In this document: one piece after another, positions 1 to 8,515 of the stretch
Layout: every line of letters starts with the position of its first letter
Position numbering within the stretch: position 1 is the first letter of the stretch
Assembly (NCBI RefSeq): GCF_004310295.1
Contig: NZ_SISB01000016.1
Coordinates: forward strand, 55,561 to 119,560
Direction: 5' to 3'
Source of the DNA: Pseudomonas sp. BGI-2
Lineage (GTDB): Bacteria; Pseudomonadota; Gammaproteobacteria; Pseudomonadales; Pseudomonadaceae
Length of the DNA stretch: 64,000 bases
Program-made: the position numbers and the translations under genes
Notes under the pieces: model-generated
Told to the model about the DNA's origin: nothing
The model's database searches: none
What the model saw: the letters and a program-made list of their open reading frames with translations, nothing else

Positions 1-884
1 TTCACCTGACCTTCGGCGTTGTAGTACGGCTCTTCCTTGCGCAACCCGGTGCGCAGGTCGGCCTGAGCGGTCAGGTAGTTGCCGCCACGGACCACGTAGC
101 CGCCGGCCTGACCGTGCTGGCGGTCGAGTTTGTTCAGGCGAAACGGCTCGAACATCATCTCGTCGACGTTGCCGAGCATGTCGTGCAGGCCCAATGGATT
201 GGGTTTTTGCAGACCCGACAATTGCAGTTTGCCGTTGGACGATTGCGCCCCGGCGAACCACTCGTAAGCGTTGATGCCGTCGGGCATCGGGTAACGCGTG
301 TCGCGAAATTCCGCCGCGCCGACCTCCAGGCCACCGCGCGCCGCGAACTCCCACTCGACTTCCGTCGGCAGGCGCAGGAAGCCCAGCACGCCGTCTTCTT
401 TGGGCAGCTTGTCAGCGGCGTTTTTGCGCAGCCACAGGTTGTATTTGTCCGACGCTTCGACGGCTTGCACCCAGCTCACGGACACTTGCGGCAGGCGCAT
501 TTTGGTGGCGGCGGTGGGGCAGGTTGCGTCGGTCAATGCCGTGTATTGGAGCTGACTCATCTCGTACTTGGCCATCAGGTAGTAGCGGGATTTATCGTTT
601 TTCGCGCCGGTGAAACTGCCCGCGATGAAGGTCGGTCGAGTCTGTTCGACATAGCCGTATTCCGCGCCGTCCTGACCGATGTTGATCGGGTAGTCGTCAA
701 GCGGTCCGGCAACCGGAATGAACACCTTGCGAAACACCATCGAACCTTCGCACGGCATCGGCAACACGACGTCGCTGGCCTCGGGCATCGGGTTGTAATA
801 CTTCTCTTCCCAGCCAGCCGCCGAAGCATCGAGCAGGTAGCCGAGGCTCAGGGGCAACAGCAAGCCCAAACGTTTATAGCTCAC
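1..884 (-). CDS. formylglycine-generating-enzyme-like (SUMF1/TagR-like) protein, 3' end outside window
   Basis: Read on the minus strand from a GTG start at 884; the frame stays open to the window edge, so about 294 codons are visible and the C-terminus is missing. The start begins with a hydrophobic stretch (LGLLLPLSLGYLLDASA) that looks like a signal peptide, so the protein is probably periplasmic. The FGE-sulfatase family signatures LRLPTEVEWEFAARGG, PNPLGLHDMLGN and VVRGGNY are seen in order. Many family members outside sulfatase maturation are non-catalytic binding proteins; TagR of the type VI threonine-phosphorylation pathway is one, and it sits beside an FtsX-type transporter as here. 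The start overlaps the permease stop by 11 bases, which implies translational coupling. Catalytic cysteines could not be judged because the end is missing. Confidence 0.85.
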   Translation of the reverse strand, partial: MSYKRLGLLLPLSLGYLLDASAAGWEEKYYNPMPEASDVVLPMPCEGSMVFRKVFIPVAGPLDDYPINIGQDGAEYGYVEQTRPTFIAGSFTGAKNDKSRYYLMAKYEMSQLQYTALTDATCPTAATKMRLPQVSVSWVQAVEASDKYNLWLRKNAADKLPKEDGVLGFLRLPTEVEWEFAARGGLEVGAAEFRDTRYPMPDGINAYEWFAGAQSSNGKLQLSGLQKPNPLGLHDMLGNVDEMMFEPFRLNKLDRQHGQAGGYVVRGGNYLTAQADLRTGLRKEEPYYNAEGQV

Positions 885-2097
885 GCAGACTCTCCGCAGG
901 TTGGATGTTGATCGCTCGCACTGCGCCGATCACGGCCACCAGTGCAGCGACCAGAAAGGTCAGGAGCAGGGCGGCGAGGCCGTGCCAGAGTGTGATGTGA
1001 CAGACAAAGGTGCCGGTGGCCTGGCTGCTGCCGAGCAAGGTGTCGAACAAATGGCTGCCAACAGCGTAAAACCCCAATCCGCCGAGGTAGCCGGCAAGGC
1101 TCAGCACCAGCGCTTGCAGGACCACGAAACCGCCTACAGCCGTGCGTTTGAAACCCAGCAGGCGCAAGACCGCGAGGCTTTTGCGCTTGCGGTCGATGTT
1201 GGCCAGAAAAGCGCCGACCATCGACGCCACACAACCGATCAACGCCGCCAGAGCGATAACCCCGAAGATCAACCCCAGCACATGATTGATGGCTTTGACG
1301 TTGTCGATGTCGGCCAGTCGGCTCGAGGTTTCGATGTGTTGTTCGTTGAGCCAGCGTTCCAGCGGCGCAACCTGGTCGATGTCACGGGCGTAGAGGCGGG
1401 CGCGGGCGTACAGCGGTTGCAGATCGCCCAGAGGTTTGCCGGTTTCGATGCCGAATGCGCTGACCTGATATCCATCGCGAAAGCGCTCCAGATTCAGCAA
1501 CAACGGCGGGGCGACGAATCCGGCCGCGCGGCCGAACCGAGCACCGTCGAGCACCGCCAGCACCGTCAGCGTCATCTCTCCGCGCTCGTTGACGCCTTCC
1601 AGACGGCGCAATACGCGCAGTTGCACGCGGTCGCCGACCTTGGCCTGCAAGCGTTGCGCGGCGCGGGCGCTGAGGATCACTTGATCGCCGGTTGGGTTGA
1701 GTTGCGGCAGGTTCAGCTGCGGGTCGCCGGGTTCGGTGGCGATGATTTCCGCGCCTTCGACAAACCGTTGCATGCCGATCAGCAAGTCCGCCTGGGTGTT
1801 GAGCGAGCGGGTCTGGCCGAGGGCAAAACCGGTCTCGGGACGCTGGCGCACACGCTCGATCCAGGCGCTGTCGTAGTTGCCGTTGCTGAGCATTTTTACT
1901 TCAAGGTTGCGCGGGTCGCGCAGCAATTCGTCCTGCAACTGGCTGACCACGCCGTGTTTGAGGCCGAACAGCAGCAACAGCGGCGCGATCACCGCCACCA
2001 ATGACGCGGCGATGCACAGGGACACCTTGCGGTCATGCCACAGGTCTTGCAGGGCCAGCGTGCCCAGCAGGCGCAGTCGGTCAGTCCATCGGTTCAA
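874..2097 (-). CDS. FtsX/MacB-type ABC transporter permease (TagS/LolE-like)
   Basis: A 407-residue integral membrane protein. A first membrane segment lies near residues 26-48, followed by a soluble extracytoplasmic domain to about residue 265, and then three C-terminal membrane segments. This is the FtsX/MacB topology. The cytoplasmic-loop signature AVLRLLGFKR and the C-terminal QPAESLREL are typical of this permease class. Such permeases usually do not move substrates through the membrane; they transmit ATP-driven conformational change to periplasmic partners or extract lipoproteins. The gene overlaps the ATPase gene upstream by 17 bases and the FGE-like gene downstream by 11, so the three are one unit. 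The TagS comparison is an inference from context and domain type. Confidence 0.85.
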   Translation of the reverse strand: MNRWTDRLRLLGTLALQDLWHDRKVSLCIAASLVAVIAPLLLLFGLKHGVVSQLQDELLRDPRNLEVKMLSNGNYDSAWIERVRQRPETGFALGQTRSLNTQADLLIGMQRFVEGAEIIATEPGDPQLNLPQLNPTGDQVILSARAAQRLQAKVGDRVQLRVLRRLEGVNERGEMTLTVLAVLDGARFGRAAGFVAPPLLLNLERFRDGYQVSAFGIETGKPLGDLQPLYARARLYARDIDQVAPLERWLNEQHIETSSRLADIDNVKAINHVLGLIFGVIALAALIGCVASMVGAFLANIDRKRKSLAVLRLLGFKRTAVGGFVVLQALVLSLAGYLGGLGFYAVGSHLFDTLLGSSQATGTFVCHITLWHGLAALLLTFLVAALVAVIGAVRAINIQPAESLREL

Positions 2098-2782
2098 ACA
2101 GTGTTTCTCCCTGACGGCTGATAGCGCCGAGTCGCGGCAAGCCGAAATCCTTCAGCAAGGCCCAGTCATGGGAAACCACCAGGGCACTCAGGCCCATGCT
2201 CGATACCAGACTCAGCAGCAATTCGAACAAACGCCGGGCGCTGTGCGGGTCGAGCGCGGCGGTCGGCTCGTCGGCCAACAGCAGCAGCGGTTCATGGGCA
2301 ATCGCACGAACGCAGGCAACGCGCTGGCGTTCACCGATCGATAGCGCCTGTGGCTGTTTATCCAGCAACCCTTGCAGACGCAATACCTCAACCGCGTGAT
2401 CGATGTGCGCGCTCTTTACCGACATACCGAGCAAGCGGCGCGGCAGGCTGATGTTGTCGCGCACGCTAAGAAATGGCAGCAAGCCGCCGTTCTGCAAAAT
2501 GAACCCCAGATGACGCGAACGCACGGCCGCCAAGGCTGGCTGGTCGTCGCTGGCCAGCAAATGGGCGATGTCCTGATCGTGTGCTGCACCCAGCCGAAAG
2601 CGCTCGAGCTCGACCGGCGCCAGCAACAGGCCGATGGCTTCAAGCAATGTGCTTTTACCACTGCCGCTCTCGCCGGTGATGGCGAGGATTTCCCCGGCAC
2701 CGACCTGCAAGTGCGGCAGGCGCACGTGATGGGCCAGCGCGCCTTCACCACGGCGCACCAGCAGGTTCTTGATATCGAGCAT
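2081..2782 (-). CDS. ABC transporter ATP-binding protein (LolD/TagT-like)
   Basis: A 233-residue cytoplasmic ABC ATPase that should energise the overlapping FtsX-type permease. Walker A is GESGSGKST at residues 37-45, the Q-loop glutamine is Q97, the signature is LSIGE at 147-151 (a variant of LSGGQ), Walker B is LLLLADE at 166-172 and the H-loop is VVSHD near 204. Length and motif spacing match LolD/MacB/TagT proteins. It begins 10 bases after the vWA gene ends. The altered signature may mean modest ATPase activity, but related signatures occur in active members. Confidence 0.88.
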   Translation of the reverse strand: MLDIKNLLVRRGEGALAHHVRLPHLQVGAGEILAITGESGSGKSTLLEAIGLLLAPVELERFRLGAAHDQDIAHLLASDDQPALAAVRSRHLGFILQNGGLLPFLSVRDNISLPRRLLGMSVKSAHIDHAVEVLRLQGLLDKQPQALSIGERQRVACVRAIAHEPLLLLADEPTAALDPHSARRLFELLLSLVSSMGLSALVVSHDWALLKDFGLPRLGAISRQGETLFEPMD

Positions 2783-2792
2783 CGGCGTCTCG

Positions 2793-4787
2793 TTAAGGCA
2801 TCATTTCCAGGGGCACGGGGTACACGTTGTCCCGTGCATCGCTGTCCTTGGCTAACGCCACCCAACGGTCGACGTCAGCGTTGTAACGCTGGTAGTGCCG
2901 CAGTTTGGTATTGAGCGTGCGGATGAATTTCTCCTGCGCCAGACCATCCCAGCTCTTCCAGGTTTCTTCGTCCAGGTTCAGCACTTCGCTCTGGTACGGC
3001 AGGTCTTCGAGGTACTCGCCGAGGACGCCCATGTCCGCCAGTTTGGCGTTGCTGTTCTGCTTGAGCTGGTTCGGGTCGGCGCCCATGGTTGCGGCCACCG
3101 AGCGCAGGCGATCGAACATTTCCGTCGGCGAAATCAGGCCTTCGTTGGCGGCCTCGAGGATCTGCTTCATCACGTCGCTCAAGTCACTGAGCTGGGACTT
3201 GGTCAGCAACACCCGCACGTCGGTGGTGGGGATGTTCTGCTTGATCAAGTCGCGGTCAGTGATCCACGCCTTGAATACCGGAGGCGCCTTGCTGTTGGTC
3301 TTTTCGCCCAGATAGGCGAGCTGCATGGCGTGGCCGATCAGCGCCGCGTCCTCGAGCATTTTCTTCTCGGCCGGGTCCTGCTTGGCGTTCACCGCGCTAC
3401 CGATGGCGTCTTCGCCCATGTAGGCGGCTTTCACCTGGGAGGTAATCGCGGTGGCCAGTGCGTCGACCTTGCGGCCGAACTCCTGAATGTCGCCGGCGTT
3501 CACCGGGTAGTACAGCGAGGTGTTGGTGCCCGGGTAAGTCGACAGATTCTGGTACTGCGCCTCGGCCTTGGCGTGATCCTTGATCCCGGCCGGGGTTTTC
3601 AGGTGCAGCGTGTAGATCGCCACGCCCGGGTTGGCCGCTTCGAGGCGAACCTGGGAAGCGCTCAAACCGGTTTTCGACAGTTTGTCGTCGCCTTCGATGG
3701 CGCCCGCGTCGGTGATCAACACCACGTAGCGCGCACCGAACTGGCTCCAGTCGACCTTGTCGATGCTGTGCATGACACCCGCGAAGGAGTCTTCGTCGTA
3801 ACTGCTGCTCGACACCTTGGCTTGCTTGAGGTCGGCGACTTTGGCGAGGAAGTCGGAACTGTCCTTCACCTGAGTCGGGTCGGCGTACATCTTGGTGGTG
3901 TATTCCAGGCCTGGCACCGCTTGGGTGTTGGAGCGGAACGCGACCAGACCGAACTTGACCTGCTTGCCGAGGTTCTGCGCTTCGATCTGCTGGTAGACCT
4001 TGCGGATCGCCTCACGGGTGCGGTCGATGTACGGGTCCATCGAGATCGTCGAGTCGATGACAAACACCACCGCCGCGCTGAATTCCTTCAGTTGGCTGGC
4101 CGCTTTGTCCTCAGCTTCCTTGCCACCGGCCGCGCTGTTGGCAGCACCACCCTTGGCGTCTTTCTCATCGGGCTTGCTGACCGACGCCACATTAAGCAGG
4201 CGCGTGCGGAAACCGCCTTCGGTCATGACTTCTTCGCCGCTGAGTACCGGCAGCAGGTAGAACTGCTTTTGCAGGTCGACGAAGTATTCAGGTTCTTCAG
4301 CCAGCACGCCCGGGGCTTGCTTGCCCTTTTTCAGCGTGGCCCGCAGCGGCGCGACTTTGCTTACCGGGTCCGGCGCATCGAGGATGCCTTCGACGGTGGC
4401 GCGTTCTTTGAAGAACAGCAGCCGGTCGCGATTGGCCGGGTTGGTGAAGGCCAGTGTCAGCTGCATTTTCCAGTCGGTGGTGCAACTCGCCGGCAACCAG
4501 CCAATGGTTTTGCCATAGCTGTCAGGGCCGACTTTCAGCCATTCGGCGTTGGCCGCTTGCGCACGTTCGTACACATAGAAACGGCTGAACACCGGTTGCT
4601 CATCGCCCGCAGCACCGCCCGCCGTCGGGCTGATTTTGCAGCCCGGGGTGGTCAGCACGCGCTGGAACAAGGTCTTTTTACCGGCCTGGATCAGCGGTTT
4701 GTCATCGGCCTGGGACAACGGGCTGATGCAGAGTGCCAACAGCGCGGCGCTGCTCAGCAGGAAACGACTCAGGGGCGAACGGATCAC
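2793..4787 (-). CDS. secreted von Willebrand factor A domain protein (PpkA C-terminal-like)
   Basis: A 664-residue protein with a signal peptide (hydrophobic residues about 9-22, likely cleavage before ADDKP), so it acts in the periplasm. An N-terminal region to about residue 200 is followed by a low-complexity Ala/Gly/Lys linker and a vWA domain from about residue 238. The metal site starts DSTIS (D245, T247, S249), a DxTxS form of the usual DxSxS, and ITDAG follows near 365. The C-terminal third is helical, without a recognised domain. Secreted vWA domains joined to a kinase occur in type VI PpkA; here the kinase part is absent. The start overlaps the preceding gene by four bases. The likely role is metal-dependent protein-protein binding in the same envelope complex. 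Confidence 0.8.
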   Translation of the reverse strand: MIRSPLSRFLLSSAALLALCISPLSQADDKPLIQAGKKTLFQRVLTTPGCKISPTAGGAAGDEQPVFSRFYVYERAQAANAEWLKVGPDSYGKTIGWLPASCTTDWKMQLTLAFTNPANRDRLLFFKERATVEGILDAPDPVSKVAPLRATLKKGKQAPGVLAEEPEYFVDLQKQFYLLPVLSGEEVMTEGGFRTRLLNVASVSKPDEKDAKGGAANSAAGGKEAEDKAASQLKEFSAAVVFVIDSTISMDPYIDRTREAIRKVYQQIEAQNLGKQVKFGLVAFRSNTQAVPGLEYTTKMYADPTQVKDSSDFLAKVADLKQAKVSSSSYDEDSFAGVMHSIDKVDWSQFGARYVVLITDAGAIEGDDKLSKTGLSASQVRLEAANPGVAIYTLHLKTPAGIKDHAKAEAQYQNLSTYPGTNTSLYYPVNAGDIQEFGRKVDALATAITSQVKAAYMGEDAIGSAVNAKQDPAEKKMLEDAALIGHAMQLAYLGEKTNSKAPPVFKAWITDRDLIKQNIPTTDVRVLLTKSQLSDLSDVMKQILEAANEGLISPTEMFDRLRSVAATMGADPNQLKQNSNAKLADMGVLGEYLEDLPYQSEVLNLDEETWKSWDGLAQEKFIRTLNTKLRHYQRYNADVDRWVALAKDSDARDNVYPVPLEMMP

Positions 4788-5800
4788 TTCTGCAACTCCT
4801 CGAAACGCTGCTTGGCTTCGGCGTTGTTCGGGTCCTGGGTCAGGATCGTTTCATACCAATAGGCGGCGGTGGCGTTGTCCGCGGCCGGGAAGCACTCGCT
4901 GGCCTTCAGGTATTTCGGGTCGTATTCGCGGGCATAGGCGTTGGCAATCAAAGAGTCGCCGGCCTGGGCACGGTTGGCGTACAGACGCTGGGCAACGCCG
5001 CAGTGTTTGCCGGCCTTGGCTTCGTTGATGATCTGCAGCAACTTGGCGCTGTCGGGCGCAGCCTTGATGCAGGTCTGGACGAAGGTCAGCTCGGGCAGGC
5101 TGTTCATGCTGTCCAGGGTGCAGGCTTGTACGTCGGCACCGGCCGGTGCGGCGGCTGCGATGGCAGGGGCGGGTGCCGGAGTGCGTTTGTAAAACCAGAA
5201 TCCGGCCGCTGCGGCCACCAGCAACAGCACGACGAGCGCGAGGCCGATAAGGCCTTTGTTGCTTTTCTTCACCGGGGGCGGAGGAGGGGTGTAGGCGGGT
5301 TCGTTGGGCACCGATTCCAGTTCGATTTCTGGCTCGGCGGTGAGCAGGACCAGTTCCGGCAGCTCCGGAACTTCCGGTTCTGGCGCACTTGGCGCTGTCA
5401 GGTCTGCGCCGCCATAAGTCGAGCGTGTCTGGCCACCCGCAGTAGACGGCAACAGGCCCACGCCGGGGCGAACCACGCCTTTATCGCTATGATCGAGGCT
5501 TTGCTCACGCAGTTCGATCTGGAATTGCGAGTGGGCGCCGCCTTCGAGCAGCGGATCGACCACTTCCGGGCCGACCTGTGCCTCAAGGGCTTCGCCACTG
5601 GCCGTAACGCTGAAGCGCGAGACCTTGAACCAGAACGGATTGTTGCTCCAGGCCTTCTGATCCTGGAGGTAGAAACCGTCCTGGTTGCGCTGAATGGAGA
5701 ACTCCAGCTGTTCTTCGCCACCCTGCCATTTCTTCACAGTGAGGCACGCCTGGCCAGGCACGTTGGGTTCTAAGGCGAGCAGGTCGACACGAATTGGCAT
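4784..5800 (-). CDS. bitopic inner-membrane protein of the srf cluster, unknown function
   Basis: A 338-residue protein that I do not recognise by family. Residues 1-110 form a beta-rich cytoplasmic domain. Residues 130-180 are a Pro/Glu-rich linker ending in a proline run. One membrane helix follows at about 183-204 with positive residues (KKSNK) before it, which predicts N-in/C-out. The C-terminal 120 residues contain several cysteines (near CTLDS, CIKAA, KHCG, SECF) and end in a short TPR-like segment (AAYWYETILTQDPNNAEAK), fitting an oxidising periplasm. It starts three bases after srfC stops and overlaps the vWA gene by four. Position and topology suggest it links the cytoplasmic SrfB/SrfC proteins to the periplasmic vWA protein; this is inference. 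Confidence 0.7.
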   Translation of the reverse strand: MPIRVDLLALEPNVPGQACLTVKKWQGGEEQLEFSIQRNQDGFYLQDQKAWSNNPFWFKVSRFSVTASGEALEAQVGPEVVDPLLEGGAHSQFQIELREQSLDHSDKGVVRPGVGLLPSTAGGQTRSTYGGADLTAPSAPEPEVPELPELVLLTAEPEIELESVPNEPAYTPPPPPVKKSNKGLIGLALVVLLLVAAAAGFWFYKRTPAPAPAIAAAAPAGADVQACTLDSMNSLPELTFVQTCIKAAPDSAKLLQIINEAKAGKHCGVAQRLYANRAQAGDSLIANAYAREYDPKYLKASECFPAADNATAAYWYETILTQDPNNAEAKQRFEELQK

Positions 5801-5803
5801 TGC

Positions 5804-8515
5804 TTATCTCGCTGTGAAGGCTGTGAGCACATGGCCCAGCCGTTCATTCTGTTCAGGGGTGATTTCGCGACCGGCACCATGGCCGGCGTTGTCCTGTGTG
5901 ATGTAGGCCAGGCCCGAGAGCCAGTCGCCCAGATACCGCTGCGCCTGGTTTGCCGGTTGTGGCGGCAGCACCGGCACTTGTCCCGGACCGATGTCGGTGT
6001 AGAACGAGAACAACGGCGCCTTGGCACCGGCGCGGCTGTTCGGGCGTTCGTTGACCGGTTTCTGCAGGTAGCCGAACCAGGACACGAAATCGCGCAGCAC
6101 GCGTTGCACTTCCAGCACTTGGCGCTCGACCAGTTGATCGCGCCGTGCGCCGCTTTGCGCACGCTTGAGCACCGCACGGCTCAGTTGCCCCGGCAAGTCC
6201 TGGCGGTAACCGGCGGTGATCAGTTCGTCGACCACGGCTTCGATCAAGGCCTTTTCCAGCCCCAACAGGTTGAGCAGGCTTTGTCGGGTGGTCAGCTCGC
6301 GCAGGTGCGCAATCCAGGCCTTGAACGCGGCTTTGGCAAAACGGTGTTCGTTGCTTTGCAGTTCCGGCGTCGGGGTGTTGGTTTTGCTGCTGACCGGCGC
6401 TTCGTGACTCAGGTCGTCGCCGAAATCGAAGTCGAAACCGGCGTCGTTGCCGTACAGGCTCTGGCTCGGTGTCGGGGCGGCCGGCTCATCGCTGGCGGTG
6501 GGCGCGTCATCGGTTTCGTACACACCGCTGAGGTACAGGTCGCGCACCTCTTCGCTTGGCATGTCGAGTTCTTCGATCAACTCGCCGAGCACGGCAGGGC
6601 GACGGCCCAGGCCCGACAGAATCATCTGTGCCTGGGCTTTCTTGGCGGCTGCGGCGCCGTCGCCATCGGCGTGATACCAGGTGCTCAGGCCGTGAGTGGT
6701 CAGGCCTTCGAGGCATTCGTTCAGCTGCTCGCGGATGCGTTGCAGTTTGAATTCGATGTTGGCCACGCCCTTGAAACTGCCGCTGAAGTGGCTGATGCCA
6801 CCGTCATCGTTGCGCAGCATTTCTTTCCAGGCGTTGGCAGGATTGTTGATGTGTTTGCACACCAGCTCGTTGCCGGCAAAGCTTGTGCCCAGAGCGTCGA
6901 CGCGTTCCTGGTAGCTGGCATTGAGGCCTGTTTCGGCGCCGCTGGCGTCCTGGACGATGAACGCCGCATCCATGCGCGGTTTGCGCACCAGGAAGGTGTT
7001 CTGGAACGGCGTGCCGGCCCAGTCGTTCATCCAGCTCAGGCTGCCGAAGCGCTCGAGCATGGTCAGCTTGACCATGCCATTCCAGCTCTCGTCGTACTGA
7101 TCAGGCGTCAGGCTCAGGGAGTTGGTGATGCGAAGGTCGAGCATGGTCAGCGCCCAGATCAGGCCGGTGTCGCGTTTGCTGCGGGCGGCCGCGTCGGCGC
7201 CCTGGGTTTTCTCGATCCAGCGCGTCAGCACCGGGCCGACGTCGTTGACGTCGCTCTGTTTGGTCGAGCCGGTGCAGACCACCAGCGCGTTCATTTCCTG
7301 GTTGTCGGTGTAGCGTTCGAACAGGTAAGCAACCTTGCCGCGCAGGATCAGCTGCGAGACGGAATTGTCCTTGGTGGCGGACTCCGGGTCGTTGGAGTTG
7401 GCGATCTCGTGCAGCTTCTTGCGCCCGCGATAACCGGGGAAGTCCAGCAGATCGACCTGGTTGACGATGTCGTCCGCCGGGGCTTCGATCAGGCCGAAGG
7501 TCATCTCGGCGGTCAGTGCCGCCAGTTGCGCGACCGGGATGCCCTGGCTGTTTTGCAGTCGTCCGTCGACCAGGGGCCGCACGTCGATCGGCAAGTCCAG
7601 TGAGCTGCCGAAGCGCTCGAGGATGTCGACGTTCATGATGCTGTCGCGCTGGCTGTAAGTGTCGTTTTCGAAACTCACCAAGGCCTTTAATGGCGCGAAC
7701 ACAGTCTCGGGCAGGCCCAGCTTGTGCAGCGCGCCGGCCAGTTGCTGGTACACGCGCGTCAGTTCGCTTTGCTCACCCCACAGGATCGAAAACAGCTCGG
7801 CGCGTTCCTGGAAATTCAGGCGTGGCGCCAGTTGCAACGCCGTGGGCCAATACAGGTGCTCAAGCTTCTTCACCGAGTTGCGGAAGTTGTCCCGCAGGTA
7901 ATCCCACAGCGACACCAGATCATCGGCGCTGACGCCCGGTTGCATCGGCCCGGTCTCGCGGCCTTCAAACGGTTTCAGCACGCGCTGGATGCGCTCTTCG
8001 TCGATCTCGTAGGAGATCCGCTCAAGGTCGAAGTCCTTGAACCATGAGTTGGCGAGAATCTTCGCCAGCTCGATTTCCTTGAACAGCGTCAGCTCGACCG
8101 GGAATTGCGGATCCTGGCTCGGCGTGGCGCGGCGGCTGAAGCGTGTCACCAGGCCGGTGGCTTCCTTACCGCCACCCACCGGGTTGATGTGCTTGATGAA
8201 GTCCAGGCGCTGGCCACCGAAATCGGTTTCCAGTTTGCCGTTCTGACCGGCCGCAAGCGCCGAAATCAGGTAGGACTTGCCGGCCTGGGACAAGCCGAAA
8301 AAGCCAATGGTCATCGGCGTGCAGGCCACGCGACCGAGGCTGTGAGCCAGGTTGCGGGCGCGGTGCAGGCGGATGTTCAGGTTGTCGGCTTCGCTGTCCA
8401 GACGTGGCGCGTTGCCGCGCGTCTGGCCAATCCATTCCAGCGCCTGACCGGCACCTTCATAAACAGCGGCCCAACTGGCAGAGAGCTGATGTTGATCGGG
8501 GGTCAGGTCATTCAT
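5804..8515 (-). CDS. srfC: SrfC-family large P-loop GTPase-like protein
   Basis: A 903-residue soluble protein of the SrfC family, named for SsrB-regulated factors of Salmonella. The P-loop is GLSQAGKS at residues 74-81, a possible switch I threonine lies in KEATG near 120, and the G3-type motif is DFPG at 358-361. A hydrophobic strand plus VCTGSTKQSD near 410-425 sits where a G4 motif would be, but a clean NKxD is not evident. The approximately 270-residue insertion between P-loop and DFPG, and the long helical C-terminus, recall dynamin-like GTPases. It overlaps srfB by ATGA, so the two are probably made in a fixed ratio. Family assignment is firm; GTPase activity is inferred from motifs. 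Confidence 0.85.
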   Translation of the reverse strand: MNDLTPDQHQLSASWAAVYEGAGQALEWIGQTRGNAPRLDSEADNLNIRLHRARNLAHSLGRVACTPMTIGFFGLSQAGKSYLISALAAGQNGKLETDFGGQRLDFIKHINPVGGGKEATGLVTRFSRRATPSQDPQFPVELTLFKEIELAKILANSWFKDFDLERISYEIDEERIQRVLKPFEGRETGPMQPGVSADDLVSLWDYLRDNFRNSVKKLEHLYWPTALQLAPRLNFQERAELFSILWGEQSELTRVYQQLAGALHKLGLPETVFAPLKALVSFENDTYSQRDSIMNVDILERFGSSLDLPIDVRPLVDGRLQNSQGIPVAQLAALTAEMTFGLIEAPADDIVNQVDLLDFPGYRGRKKLHEIANSNDPESATKDNSVSQLILRGKVAYLFERYTDNQEMNALVVCTGSTKQSDVNDVGPVLTRWIEKTQGADAAARSKRDTGLIWALTMLDLRITNSLSLTPDQYDESWNGMVKLTMLERFGSLSWMNDWAGTPFQNTFLVRKPRMDAAFIVQDASGAETGLNASYQERVDALGTSFAGNELVCKHINNPANAWKEMLRNDDGGISHFSGSFKGVANIEFKLQRIREQLNECLEGLTTHGLSTWYHADGDGAAAAKKAQAQMILSGLGRRPAVLGELIEELDMPSEEVRDLYLSGVYETDDAPTASDEPAAPTPSQSLYGNDAGFDFDFGDDLSHEAPVSSKTNTPTPELQSNEHRFAKAAFKAWIAHLRELTTRQSLLNLLGLEKALIEAVVDELITAGYRQDLPGQLSRAVLKRAQSGARRDQLVERQVLEVQRVLRDFVSWFGYLQKPVNERPNSRAGAKAPLFSFYTDIGPGQVPVLPPQPANQAQRYLGDWLSGLAYITQDNAGHGAGREITPEQNERLGHVLTAFTAR

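Noticed and set aside
901..2004. 367-codon open frame on the plus strand opposite the permease
   Set aside because: It mirrors the FtsX-type permease, whose topology and motifs are clear. The frame is open only because of GC-rich codon bias; it has no family resemblance.
2895..4862. 655-codon plus-strand frame opposite the vWA gene
   Set aside because: Antisense shadow; composition rich in Arg, His, Val and Gln as expected from reversed GC-rich codons, no domain seen.
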